Assembly: GCA_945952045.1 (NCBI GenBank)
Contig: CAMFHE010000040.1
Location: 1-45,778, forward strand
DNA: 45,778 bases
Source of the DNA: an uncultured Rhizobium sp.
GTDB taxonomy: Bacteria; Pseudomonadota; Alphaproteobacteria; Rhizobiales; Rhizobiaceae
Direction of reading: 5' to 3'
Within the stretch, counting starts at the first letter, position 1; each line of letters starts with the position of its first letter. Below, piece after piece: positions 1 to 8,621 of the stretch. The translations under genes and the position numbers were made by a program. The notes under the pieces were generated by a model. That model had not been told where the DNA came from. It saw only the letters and a list, made by a program, of their open reading frames with translations, and ran no database searches.

Positions 1-1016
1 CCCATGACCGGATGATCGACTTCCTCAAGGAGAAGATCCTGACGCTGGGTACGGCAGCCTGTCCCCCCTACCATCTGGCGATCGTCATCGGCGGCACATC
101 CGCCGAGATGACGCTGAAGACAGTGAAGCTTGCTTCGGCCCGCTATCTCGACGGCCTGCCGACGCAAGGCTCGGAAAGCGGCCATGCCTTCCGCGACCTT
201 GAGATGGAAGCGGAAATCCACAAGCTGACCCAGAACCTTGGCGTCGGCGCTCAATTCGGTGGCAAGTATTTCTGTCATGACGTGCGCGTCATCCGCCTTC
301 CAAGGCATGGCGCGTCGCTACCGATCGGGCTTGGTGTTTCCTGTTCCGCCGACCGCCAGGCGCTCGGCAAGATCACCCGCGATGGCATCTTCCTCGAGCA
401 ACTCGAGACCGATCCGTCGAAATACATGCCCGAGGTTGACGAGGCCAAGCTTTCCAGCTCGATGGTGCGCATCGACCTGAACCAGCCGATGAGCGCAATC
501 CTCGCCGAACTCGGCCGGCATCCGGTGAAGACTCGTCTGTCTCTGACCGGCACGATCATCGTCGCCCGCGACCTGGCGCATGCCAAGATCCGCGAGCGCC
601 TCGAAAACGGACTGGGCATGCCCGACTACATGAAGAACCATCCCGTCTATTACGCCGGCCCGGCCAAGACACCGACCGGTTATGCCTCGGGTTCCTTCGG
701 CCCGACCACGGCGGGGCGCATGGACAGCTATGTCGATCAGTTCCAGTCCTTCGGCGGCTCGATGGTGATGCTCGCCAAAGGCAACCGTTCGCGCAGCGTT
801 CGCGATGCCTGCAAGGCGCATGGCGGCTTCTATCTCGGCTCCATCGGCGGCCCGGCCGCGCGTCTGGCGCAAGACTGCATCAAGAAGGTCGAAGTCCTCG
901 AATATCCAGAGCTTGGCATGGAAGCCGTGTGGAAGATCGAAGTGGTCGACTTCCCCGCCTTCATCGTCATCGACGACAAGGGCAACGACTTCTTCCAGGA
1001 GCTGAATCTCAGCTAA
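1..1016 (+). CDS. fumA: Class I fumarate hydratase, C-terminal part (5' end outside window)
   Basis: This is the C-terminal part of an iron-sulfur (class I) fumarase, which interconverts fumarate and malate in the TCA cycle. The frame is open from the first bases, so the gene starts upstream; the Met at position 12 is internal. About 337 residues of a roughly 535-residue family are present. Recognisable blocks are GTAACPPYH and VSCSADR, each carrying a cysteine expected to bind the [4Fe-4S] cluster (the first cluster cysteine must lie upstream), then YYAGPAKTP, GPTTAGRMDSYVD and the C-terminal GNDFFQ. The stop is TAA at 1014. The family also includes L(+)-tartrate dehydratases, but the strong similarity to FumA/FumB-type blocks makes fumarase the better call. 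Confidence 0.93.
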   Translation, partial: HDRMIDFLKEKILTLGTAACPPYHLAIVIGGTSAEMTLKTVKLASARYLDGLPTQGSESGHAFRDLEMEAEIHKLTQNLGVGAQFGGKYFCHDVRVIRLPRHGASLPIGLGVSCSADRQALGKITRDGIFLEQLETDPSKYMPEVDEAKLSSSMVRIDLNQPMSAILAELGRHPVKTRLSLTGTIIVARDLAHAKIRERLENGLGMPDYMKNHPVYYAGPAKTPTGYASGSFGPTTAGRMDSYVDQFQSFGGSMVMLAKGNRSRSVRDACKAHGGFYLGSIGGPAARLAQDCIKKVEVLEYPELGMEAVWKIEVVDFPAFIVIDDKGNDFFQELNLS

Positions 1017-1028
1017 ATCTTTTTCGAC

Positions 1029-1052
1029 GGGCGGGCTGAAACAAGCCCGCCC
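1029..1052 (+). terminator. GC-rich hairpin after the fumarase gene
   Basis: A perfect 9-bp inverted repeat (GGGCGGGCT / AGCCCGCCC, 6-base loop) begins 13 bases after the fumarase stop. No T-run follows it, so it could be a terminator helped by other factors or a 3'-end stabiliser. Confidence 0.5.
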
Positions 1053-1239
1053 TGACGAACCTGGAAATACCAAACCTTTGTTTACTATTTTAGAATACTG
1101 TAAAGTTCGATATCCCAGTGGGCAAACGTGCCTGTGAATTCTTGTCGGCTACAACTTGGGCAAATGCATTAGCAATTTCACAAGGTTTGTAAGCTAACAG
1201 ATTCATTTAGGTTGTGAGCAATAGTTAGGAGCAGCCGAA

Positions 1240-2307
1240 ATGACGACGGCACCTGCGCTGAAAGCGCAGATCCCTGACATCGCAGGACAAATCACGTACG
1301 CGATGCGGACGATGGGAGTGGCTCCCATACCTCGCAACTACGAACTGTTCTACGAAGCATATATCGGATCGAACCCGGCCCTGACGCGCGATCTGGCGGC
1401 GTTGGGCAATCGCGCGACACAGGAAGAACTGGACGCAATCGCCCAGCAGCACGCCATTCACGGTCAGGCCCGCATTTTCGAGACGGCCCATCTCAAGCTG
1501 ATCAATGAACTCGACGGCCTGATGCGCCTGATGCGCCAGGAACAAACCTCCCTCGACAGCTACAACAAGCTGCTCGGCGAGACCTACGAGCGCATCAACA
1601 GCAAGCAGTCCACCAGCGCCGACCTGTTGCGCAACGCCGTTCAGCTTCTGCAGGAAGCCACCGGCAACACCATGGCGCATGGCGAGAAGACCGTAGAAGG
1701 TGTCGCGCGCAAGTCGGAAGAAATGGATCAGGTTCGCCGCGAACTCGACGAATACAAGCGCATCGCCAACACCGATTCGCTGACGCGGCTCGCCAATCGC
1801 CGTGCTTTCGACGACAAGCTCGTCTCGCTTTACGACGACCCGATGGCGCTTAATCTGACGAGCCTCATCATTGCCGATATCGACCATTTCAAGCGAATCA
1901 ACGATACGTTCGGCCATCCGGTCGGCGACAAGATCCTCGCAACCGTGGCCAGCATCATTCGCAGCAATCTTCGGCGCGACGTCTTCGTGGCCCGCACGGG
2001 CGGCGAGGAATTCGCCATCATTGTCGAGGGCCAGACGGAAGAGGAAGCGCTGCAGGTTTGCGAGCGCATCCGCCGCGTCCTTGAGACCACGCCGTTCAAG
2101 AACTCCAAGACCGGCGTCAATTACGGCCCTGTGACCATTTCGCTCGGCCTGTGCATGGCGTCCGAAGCAGCCGATGCCGGCGAACTGTACAGCCGCGCCG
2201 ATGTCGCCCTCTATAGCGCCAAGAGCGGCGGCCGGAACCGGACGATGAAGTTCGAAGACGGCATGAAGAAAGACTTCGTCAAGAGCTGGCTGATCTACAA
2301 GAAATAG
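1240..2307 (+). CDS. GGDEF-domain diguanylate cyclase
   Basis: Predicted cytoplasmic diguanylate cyclase of 355 residues that would make cyclic di-GMP from two GTP. The N-terminal ~170 residues are helical, with no signal peptide or membrane segment. The GGDEF domain starts near DSLTRLANRRAF (residue 179), and the active-site loop is GGEEF at 254-258, a functional variant. The product-inhibition site RxxD should end six residues before the first Gly of that loop, but the residues there read RRDV, so I see no canonical I-site. The start is supported by AGGAG eight bases upstream. A 223-base AT-richer region separates it from the fumarase gene, so it probably has its own promoter. The input signal of the N-terminal domain is unknown. 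Confidence 0.9.
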   Translation: MTTAPALKAQIPDIAGQITYAMRTMGVAPIPRNYELFYEAYIGSNPALTRDLAALGNRATQEELDAIAQQHAIHGQARIFETAHLKLINELDGLMRLMRQEQTSLDSYNKLLGETYERINSKQSTSADLLRNAVQLLQEATGNTMAHGEKTVEGVARKSEEMDQVRRELDEYKRIANTDSLTRLANRRAFDDKLVSLYDDPMALNLTSLIIADIDHFKRINDTFGHPVGDKILATVASIIRSNLRRDVFVARTGGEEFAIIVEGQTEEEALQVCERIRRVLETTPFKNSKTGVNYGPVTISLGLCMASEAADAGELYSRADVALYSAKSGGRNRTMKFEDGMKKDFVKSWLIYKK

Positions 2308-2317
2308 CTCAGCCGTC

Positions 2318-2343
2318 CCGGATTGCGCCGATGCGCAATCCGG
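2318..2343. terminator. Shared hairpin between convergent genes
   Basis: A perfect 11-bp inverted repeat (CCGGATTGCGC / GCGCAATCCGG) with a CGAT loop lies between the convergent diguanylate cyclase and the small secreted protein gene. It has no T-run but its position fits a bidirectional terminator. Confidence 0.6.
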
Positions 2344-2352
2344 TCTCGACGA

Positions 2353-2739
2353 TCAGTAGACGGTGACGTCGATATAATCGCCATTCCCGCCGCGATAGAT
2401 TTCCACATGGATGTTGCAATCGCCGTTGAGCAACGCACGCGCCGCCTGGCGGGTGATGGTGCCACGGCTGATCATGCGTTCGGCCAGGTCGCGATTGCGG
2501 GCCGAAGCGAAGAAATCATCCCCCTGGTCGCCGCGCTGGCGGATGTTGAAACGATGGTAATTGGCGCGATCCTGGCGGATGACCTGCCAGGGCTGCGTCA
2601 GCCGACCGCCATTGGAATTGTAGAGATCGTCCTCGCCGATATAGGCATTATACTGCTCGATCAGTTCGTCGGCGCGGGCAATCTCCGCCGACAACAGGCC
2701 GCAGACCATAGCCGCCACTGCCAATAGACCTTTCTTCAT
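2353..2739 (-). CDS. Small secreted protein of unknown function
   Basis: A 128-residue protein with a clear Sec signal peptide: MKK, a hydrophobic stretch, then a likely cleavage at IARA before DELIEQ. The mature part is about 104 residues, rich in Arg, Asp and Asn, with one cysteine in NGDCNIHVE. I do not recognise a family. It follows the antiporter gene on the same strand with a 35-base gap, so it is probably the last gene of that operon, ending at the hairpin at 2318-2343. A periplasmic location is inferred from the signal peptide only. Confidence 0.75.
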   Translation of the reverse strand: MKKGLLAVAAMVCGLLSAEIARADELIEQYNAYIGEDDLYNSNGGRLTQPWQVIRQDRANYHRFNIRQRGDQGDDFFASARNRDLAERMISRGTITRQAARALLNGDCNIHVEIYRGGNGDYIDVTVY

Positions 2740-2774
2740 CTCGTTACCCTTTCCCTCTCCAAAAAATGATCAAT

Positions 2775-4616
2775 TCAGCTTGGCGTCTCGGCTGCACCTG
2801 CAGCCTCGGCCGCTTCTCGCGCCGCGTCGCGGGCCGCCCGGGCGCGACCGGTGCGCGCCGCCACGAGGTCGGCCGGCTGGGCATTGCCGCGAATGAGGGC
2901 GCGGCCGGCATAGATGCCGCCGACAAGGTCAAGCTCAAAGCGCTGGCGGTCGGTTTCGCGGGCTTCCTCCACGATGCTTGCCGCAACGTCGGGATCCTCC
3001 CCCAACGTCCGCAAAGTCTCCTCGCCGAAGCGGAAGGCTGATTCGACCGTCTCGCGTACCTGGAAATTGACGCCGGCATTGATCAGGTCGATGGCATGGC
3101 CGCGATCGAAGGCGCGCGCCAGCACCGGCACCAGCGGATATTCGTGGCGGACATGTTCCGCAATCTTCAGCGCCGCATCCTTGTCGTCGACCATGATCAG
3201 GATCGCCCTGGCGGTTGCCGCGCCGGCGGCATGCAGGATTTCCGGACGGCATGCATCGCCGTAATAGACCTTGAAGCCGAAATCGGCGGCGTCGCGGATA
3301 AACTCGGCATCCTTGTCGATCATCGATACGGTATAGCCCCGCGCCAGCAGCGGCTGGGAAACGATCTGGCCAAACCGGCCGAAGCCGATCATCAGCACCG
3401 TTCCCTCGACGTTTTCAGGCGCGAGGAGACCTTTGGTATCCGGCTTCGGCTTCGGGGCTACCCGGTCGTGTACGATGACCATCAGCGGCGTCAGCACCAT
3501 CGACAGGATGATCGTCGCACTGAGGATGGCGTTGGTCTCACCATCGATCAGGCCGACGGCAAGGGCAGCCGCATAAAGGACGAATGCAAATTCACCGCCC
3601 TGCGCCATCAGCACCGCCCGCTCGAGCGCTTCGGAGCGGCTGGCGCGGGCAAAGCGCGCCACGAGATAGATCAGCGCCGCCTTGGCGACCATGAAGACGG
3701 CAACGCCGGCCAGCACCACCGGCCAGTTCGCTGCAATGACCTTAAGGTCGATCGCCATGCCGACGCCGAGGAAAAACAGGCCAAGCAGGATGCCACGGAA
3801 CGGCTCGATATCCGCCTCGAGCTGATGCCGGAAGGAAGATTCGGACAGCAGTACGCCGGCGAGGAAGGCGCCCATCGCCATCGAAAGGCCGCTGAGCTGC
3901 ATGGCGAAGGCGGAGCCGAGCACGACAAGCAGGGCCGCAGCCGTCATCACTTCGCGGGCATTGGCCGCTGCCAGCACCCGAAACAACGGATTGAGCAGAT
4001 ACCGCCCGGCAACGATCAGGGCCGCCAGCGCGCCGATGGCAATGGCAATCGAGGTCAGTCTCTCGGTCAGGGTGACGGCTTCACCGCCACCGCCCAGAAG
4101 CGCGACGATGGCCAGCAGCGGGACGATCGCCAGATCCTCGAACAACAGGATGGCGACGATGCGTTGTCCCTTGACGGCCGAGACGGCGTTTCGTTCCTGC
4201 AGCATCTGCATGACGATCGCCGTCGAGGTCAGCACGAAGCCGGTTCCGGCGACGAAGGCGGTTTCGGGCGTGTAGCCGAACAGGAAATGCGCCAGAACGG
4301 TCAACGCCACGATGCAGACCCCGACCTGCAAAGCGCCAAGCCCGAAGATATCCTTGCGCATGTCCCACAGGCGCGAGGGCTGCATTTCCAGTCCGATAAT
4401 GAACAGGAACATCACGACGCCGAGTTCGGCGATGTGCAACACCGCCTGCGAATCGGAAAAGAAGCCGAAGCCGAACGGCCCGATCGCCAGCCCCGCCGCG
4501 AGATAGCCCAGCACGGAGCCAAGGCCGATGCGCTTGAACAGCGGCACGGCGACAACGCCGGCGGCCAGGAGGACGACGACTTTCGCCAGATCGGTTGCGT
4601 GTCCTTCGACGGCCAT
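2775..4616 (-). CDS. Kef-type monovalent cation/proton antiporter (CPA2) with RCK domain
   Basis: A 613-residue inner-membrane antiporter of the CPA2/KefB-KefC family, predicted to exchange K+ or Na+ for H+. Residues 1 to about 385 form roughly a dozen membrane helices, including VVMFLFIIGLEM and the ion-site helix LLFEDLAIVPLL. A short linker leads to a TrkA-N/RCK domain with the nucleotide-binding loop GFGRFGQ at 411-417. The Ala/Arg-rich tail is probably disordered. The ion-site pair reads Glu160-Asp161, where enterobacterial Kef proteins have Gln-Asp. The start has GAGGA about seven bases upstream. It lies 14 bases behind the DUF971 gene and is probably cotranscribed. No KefF/KefG-type ancillary gene is adjacent. 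Confidence 0.88.
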   Translation of the reverse strand: MAVEGHATDLAKVVVLLAAGVVAVPLFKRIGLGSVLGYLAAGLAIGPFGFGFFSDSQAVLHIAELGVVMFLFIIGLEMQPSRLWDMRKDIFGLGALQVGVCIVALTVLAHFLFGYTPETAFVAGTGFVLTSTAIVMQMLQERNAVSAVKGQRIVAILLFEDLAIVPLLAIVALLGGGGEAVTLTERLTSIAIAIGALAALIVAGRYLLNPLFRVLAAANAREVMTAAALLVVLGSAFAMQLSGLSMAMGAFLAGVLLSESSFRHQLEADIEPFRGILLGLFFLGVGMAIDLKVIAANWPVVLAGVAVFMVAKAALIYLVARFARASRSEALERAVLMAQGGEFAFVLYAAALAVGLIDGETNAILSATIILSMVLTPLMVIVHDRVAPKPKPDTKGLLAPENVEGTVLMIGFGRFGQIVSQPLLARGYTVSMIDKDAEFIRDAADFGFKVYYGDACRPEILHAAGAATARAILIMVDDKDAALKIAEHVRHEYPLVPVLARAFDRGHAIDLINAGVNFQVRETVESAFRFGEETLRTLGEDPDVAASIVEEARETDRQRFELDLVGGIYAGRALIRGNAQPADLVAARTGRARAARDAAREAAEAAGAAETPS

Positions 4617-4630
4617 GTGTCTTCCTCTTG

Positions 4631-5005
4631 TCAGCGCGGCTTTTCGGCGTGGTCGCGGCTCATGCCCTTGTCCGCCAGTTCCTGCTCATAGGCGGCAAAT
4701 AGCGTCTCGCCGGTTTCGCCGAGTTCGCGCAGATAGGTCCAGGTGAAAATCCCGGTATCGTGCATGTCGTCGAAACCGATGCGCACCGCGTAATTGCCGG
4801 TGGGCGTCACCGAGAGGATCGCGACGTTGCGCTTTCCCGGCACCGTGACCTTTTGCCCCGGCCCGTGGCCCTGCACTTCCGCCGAGGGCGAAAGCACGCG
4901 CATGAGTTCTGCGGAAATGTCGAAACGGGCGCCGTCGTCGAAGGCAACGACCAGACGGTGCCGGTCCTTAGAGACTCGAAGTTCCGTGGGCCAGGCTGTT
5001 GTCAT
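4631..5005 (-). CDS. DUF971 (GBBH-like N-terminal domain) protein
   Basis: A 124-residue single-domain protein of the DUF971 family, related to the N-terminal domain of gamma-butyrobetaine hydroxylases. Visible family features are TELRVSKDRHRLVVAFDDG near the N-terminus, SPSAEVQGHG, and HDTGIFTWTYLRELG toward the C-terminus. Members are found alone or fused to iron-sulfur scaffold or ApbC-type proteins, which suggests a part in Fe-S assembly, but the function is not settled. It is first in a minus-strand group with the antiporter and diverges from moaA across 251 bases. Confidence 0.85.
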   Translation of the reverse strand: MTTAWPTELRVSKDRHRLVVAFDDGARFDISAELMRVLSPSAEVQGHGPGQKVTVPGKRNVAILSVTPTGNYAVRIGFDDMHDTGIFTWTYLRELGETGETLFAAYEQELADKGMSRDHAEKPR

Positions 5006-5256
5006 GTGCGTCTATCCAACTCTTTGTTTTGAACGCGCGTCCCGCCCGAAGGCCAAAAGAGGCAGTTGCGGAGAGCGCATTCGTTCGGCCGGCCGATCCG
5101 GTAGTCACCACGGCAGAAAATATTGCTTGTCTTTTCGCGACAGGAGTACGTTGCGCCACAACGCCGTGCAAGCGCAAACTGGCCGTGGCGTTTGCTCCGG
5201 CTGCCTTGACGATGCCGTTTTGGAAGAACACATTGTGGGGGTAATGGAGAACACCT

Positions 5257-6303
5257 GTGAATAGCTTGACCAAACCCATGCAAGGCGCACCGCTGATTGC
5301 GGACAAATCGCCGATGATCGACCCCTTCGGCCGACGGGTCAGCTATCTGCGCGTGTCGGTGACCGATCGCTGCGACTTCCGCTGTACCTATTGCATGGCA
5401 GAGAACATGCAGTTCCTGCCCAAGAAGGACCTGCTGACGCTGGAAGAGCTGGATCGCATCTGTTCCGCCTTCATCGCAAAGGGTGTGCGCAAGCTGCGGC
5501 TAACAGGCGGCGAGCCGCTGGTCCGCAAGAACATCATGTATCTCATCCGCTCGCTCGGCCGTCACATCGATGAAGGCCGGCTGGAAGAGCTGACGCTGAC
5601 CACCAACGGATCGCAACTCGCGCGCTTCGCAAGCGAGCTCTACGATAGCGGCGTGCGCCGCATCAATGTCTCGCTCGACACGCTGAACCCGGAGAAGTTC
5701 CGCCAGATCACCCGTTGGGGCGATTTCGACAAGGTGATGGACGGCATCGATGCCGCCCAGAAGGCCGGCCTCAAGATCAAGCTCAACGCGGTGGCTTTGA
5801 AGAATTTCAACGATCACGAAATTCCGGACATGCTGCGTTTCGCCCATGGCCGAGGCATGGACCTGACGGTCATTGAAACCATGCCGATGGGCGAGATCGA
5901 CGAGGACCGTACCGACCAATACATGCCGCTTTCCGTGCTGCGCGAGCAGCTGGCCGGACAATTCACCCTCACCGACATTCCCTATCGCACCGGCGGGCCG
6001 GCGCGATACGTCGATGTTGCGGAGACCGGCGGCCGCCTCGGCTTCATCACGCCGATGACCCATAATTTCTGCGAGAGCTGCAACCGCGTGCGCCTGACCT
6101 GCACCGGCACGCTCTACATGTGCCTTGGGCAGAACGACGCCGCCGACCTGCGCGCTGCCTTGCGCGCTTCCAGCGACGACGCCCTCCTGATGTCGGCCAT
6201 CGACGAAGCGATCACCCGCAAGCCGAAGGGCCATGATTTCATTATCGACCGCACCCGCCAAAAACCGGCCGTCGCGCGCCATATGAGCGTGACCGGCGGC
6301 TGA
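5257..6303 (+). CDS. moaA: GTP 3',8-cyclase MoaA
   Basis: Radical-SAM enzyme (348 residues) for the first step of molybdenum-cofactor synthesis, turning GTP into 3',8-cyclo-GTP, which MoaC then converts to cyclic pyranopterin monophosphate. The N-terminal cluster motif is Cys39-x3-Cys43-x2-Cys46. The second, GTP-binding cluster is Cys272-x2-Cys275-x13-Cys289. The protein ends in the Gly-Gly pair typical of active MoaA. The start is GTG at 5257 with GGAGA about seven bases upstream. In this window mobA and mobB are the only other cofactor genes and lie 6 kb downstream. No clear riboswitch is seen in the 251-base upstream region. Confidence 0.96.
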   Translation: MNSLTKPMQGAPLIADKSPMIDPFGRRVSYLRVSVTDRCDFRCTYCMAENMQFLPKKDLLTLEELDRICSAFIAKGVRKLRLTGGEPLVRKNIMYLIRSLGRHIDEGRLEELTLTTNGSQLARFASELYDSGVRRINVSLDTLNPEKFRQITRWGDFDKVMDGIDAAQKAGLKIKLNAVALKNFNDHEIPDMLRFAHGRGMDLTVIETMPMGEIDEDRTDQYMPLSVLREQLAGQFTLTDIPYRTGGPARYVDVAETGGRLGFITPMTHNFCESCNRVRLTCTGTLYMCLGQNDAADLRAALRASSDDALLMSAIDEAITRKPKGHDFIIDRTRQKPAVARHMSVTGG

Positions 6304-6458
6304 CGGAGCGGACGAGGCAATTTGAGGCGAGCGCATAAAAAACATGCGGTTGCGCGATTTGTGCGGGCGCCATCCCTTGTTCCGGCCCGTCGTCGTTCAT
6401 AGCTATGGTAATGTGAGAAGGGCTGCCCTGCCCTTTATGTGCCGGCCCGGAAAACAGG

Positions 6459-7373
6459 ATGGATGGCATGGATATCGACAGCATTCAGCGTTCGATCGTC
6501 GCCGTCAGCGCGACGATTCCCGACAACGCATTCACGGCCAAGACGCTGGGTACGCACCGCGAAGGCAGCGGCGTCGTCATCCGGGAAAACGGTCTGGTGC
6601 TCACAATCGGCTACCTGATCACCGAGGCGACCCAGGTCTGGCTGACGCTGCATGACGGCCGCATCGTGGCTGGCCACGCGCTGGCCTATGACCAGGAAAC
6701 GGGTTTCGGCTTGATCCAGGCGCTCGGCGCGCTCGATGTTCCTCCGATCCGCTTCGCCGAATCGGCTGCCGCGAAGATCGGCGATGGCGTGACGCTGATC
6801 GACGGCAGCCGTCACGCGGTCAGAAGCAAGATCGTCGCACGCCAGGAATTTGCCGGTTACTGGGAATATCTTCTGGACGACGCCCTGTTCATAGCTCCGG
6901 CGCATCCCTCCTGGGGCGGCGCTGCCCTCATCGACGACCAAGGGCAACTTGTCGGCATCGGCTCGTTGCGCCTGCAGATGAGCCGTGGCGGCGAAGTTTC
7001 GGATATCAACATGATCGTTCCGATCGATCTCCTTGGCCCCATCCTCGACGACGTGCTCAATACCGGGCAAGTCAACCGCACGCCGCGTCCCTGGCTCGGC
7101 GCCTTCTCGGCGGAAGCGAGCGGCGGCGTCGTGGTGATGAGTGTCGCCGACAAGAGCCCTGCGCAGCTTGCCGGCCTGAAGCGCGGCGATGTCATTTCGG
7201 AAATCCGGGATGGCGAAGTCGATGGCCTTGCCGATTTCTACCGCAAGGTCTGGGACAGCGGCCCGGCAGGTGTCGAAATTCCAGTACGCGTCATCCGCGA
7301 TGGCCGCGATTCCTGGCTCCGGATCAAATCCGCCGATCGCAACTCTTTTCTGCGCAAACCACAACTTCAGTAA
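6459..7373 (+). CDS. HtrA-like trypsin/PDZ protein, probable pseudoprotease
   Basis: A 304-residue protein with the layout of an HtrA/Deg protease: a trypsin-like domain (about 5-200) and a PDZ domain (about 215-295). The fold signature is clear in GSGVVI, LTLHDGR and the PDZ block SPAQLAGLKRGDVI. The three catalytic positions are replaced: the His of LTNNHV is Tyr52, the Asp of DTDLAVL is Gly82, and the Ser of GNSGGP is Trp152 (reading SWGGA). It has no signal peptide, so a cytoplasmic binding or scaffold role is more likely than proteolysis. A second in-frame ATG at 6468 has a better-placed AGGA and may be the true start. It lies 155 bases after moaA on the same strand. Confidence 0.85.
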   Translation: MDGMDIDSIQRSIVAVSATIPDNAFTAKTLGTHREGSGVVIRENGLVLTIGYLITEATQVWLTLHDGRIVAGHALAYDQETGFGLIQALGALDVPPIRFAESAAAKIGDGVTLIDGSRHAVRSKIVARQEFAGYWEYLLDDALFIAPAHPSWGGAALIDDQGQLVGIGSLRLQMSRGGEVSDINMIVPIDLLGPILDDVLNTGQVNRTPRPWLGAFSAEASGGVVVMSVADKSPAQLAGLKRGDVISEIRDGEVDGLADFYRKVWDSGPAGVEIPVRVIRDGRDSWLRIKSADRNSFLRKPQLQ

Positions 7374-7502
7374 GAGTGAAAGGCCTATGCCCTCGCCCGC
7401 GTCATGGGGACAGGTTTTGACAGTAACAGACATTTCATCTGAAATATGAGCGTTTTTACTCGGGTTGTACTTATTCAGCGAAGCTGCCAAGAAAACGCCT
7501 AT

Positions 7503-8618
7503 TTATATATCGGCGGCCTTAGAAAGTGTATTGATGCTGCTCTGCTCTGTGGATGAAACGAGCTCATCGAGAAAGGACTTTGCATCATCAAGGGAGTTAT
7601 CATCGGGCACATCAGGGTCGATAGCGTTTGCGACCTGCTGCACATTTGCGTCGTCGATCTTAAGGTTCTCTTCGAACGCAGCTTGATAACGATGATAGCT
7701 TTCAGGCCAACCGCTGCCCCAAGCCTGCTGGCCTTCGCCAAGGCACGGCAGATCAATATTGACCACCATCATAAACGTTTCCAAGAAGTCGGACAAAGCG
7801 TGTGCCTGGACGGTTGTTTCGCCCGTCAATGCAGCCTCGCGACTCTTCAGTTTTGATTTGATTTCACTGCGCTCCGTATCGACGGATATCACTGGATAGG
7901 GAGCACCATCGACAACTCCCCGCAATGTTTTGCGCCCATGATATCCGAACGAATGTGGAAACTTCTTCTTGGTCGCAGCCCGAGCAAGCACGTAGCCCAA
8001 TTGAACAGAGGCCACGAAGCGATCTTCAGAAGCGTTCTTTGCGATCCGGAAGCCGGTATCAATCCCCTTCCCGAGGAAATCGAACCTGCTCGGCGCTTCA
8101 TCGGCAGCCTTCTCGAAGTCTTCGGTGTTTTCACTTGGCATTGCCATTGCTTCGGGCTGACCCGCTACGGGGTCAGAAGTCACTGCTATGCTGATATTTG
8201 GCGCAGGGAACGCCGCCAACCAACCGGCACCTTTAAGCCGAAGAGGCTTCTCATCCTGCTCCAGCCTTTTTGAATATTGCTCAAGAGCCTTCAGAAAAGC
8301 GGAGACGGAGGCGGCTGCATGCTCAACGCTATGCACGCGGCCACAGAAAATGATTTCGTCCCCGATGGTTTTCCAGACACGAGGCCTGTTGCCAATGTCG
8401 CCTTGCAGCTCATCGCCGAGAGCTTTCACAACCAAATCGTAGGCCTTTGTGACCTCGATAGGGAAATCTTTATAGAACGTCCTGAATTCATCGACCCAAG
8501 CCGGCGACGGACTGCAGTTCTGTGGTTCGGCGTGTTTCTTATTGGCTTTAAACGCGGTTGAACCGACGAGATCAACCGACATAAACAAACGTATTCTGTA
8601 CTCGGGACAACTTGACAA
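7503..8618 (-). CDS. Class III nucleotidyl-cyclase-like protein
   Basis: A 371-residue protein whose first ~240 residues match the class III adenylate/guanylate cyclase fold. Strand 1 reads MSVDLVGSTAF with metal-binding Asp16, and WKTIGDE supplies Asp87. Lys83 and Asp180 (RFDFLG) fall where adenine-selecting residues sit in adenylate cyclases. IDTGFR gives Arg191 at the transition-state position, with Asp187 replacing the usual Asn. The block KTLRGVVDGAPYPV resembles the closing strands of the domain. Residues 241-371 are helical and unrecognised. There is no membrane segment. It begins at TTG three bases after the peptidase stop, so the two are probably translationally coupled; the next Met (8582) would cut strand 1. 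The region is AT-richer than its neighbours. Product and function are unknown. Confidence 0.72.
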   Translation of the reverse strand: MSSCPEYRIRLFMSVDLVGSTAFKANKKHAEPQNCSPSPAWVDEFRTFYKDFPIEVTKAYDLVVKALGDELQGDIGNRPRVWKTIGDEIIFCGRVHSVEHAAASVSAFLKALEQYSKRLEQDEKPLRLKGAGWLAAFPAPNISIAVTSDPVAGQPEAMAMPSENTEDFEKAADEAPSRFDFLGKGIDTGFRIAKNASEDRFVASVQLGYVLARAATKKKFPHSFGYHGRKTLRGVVDGAPYPVISVDTERSEIKSKLKSREAALTGETTVQAHALSDFLETFMMVVNIDLPCLGEGQQAWGSGWPESYHRYQAAFEENLKIDDANVQQVANAIDPDVPDDNSLDDAKSFLDELVSSTEQSSINTLSKAADI

Positions 8619-8621
8619 GCT

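Noticed and set aside
3096..4691. Long plus-strand frame opposite the Kef-type antiporter
   Set aside because: The product is His/Gln/Arg/Asp-rich without domains, typical of the reverse complement of a hydrophobic protein gene in high-GC DNA.
5006..5256. Possible molybdenum-cofactor riboswitch upstream of moaA
   Set aside because: I could not find a convincing conserved core by eye; a covariance-model search would decide.
7447..7551. Short plus-strand frame (about 34 codons) behind a TTGACA-like box at 7417
   Set aside because: It overlaps the 3' end of the cyclase-like gene, has no Shine-Dalgarno, and the -10 match is poor.
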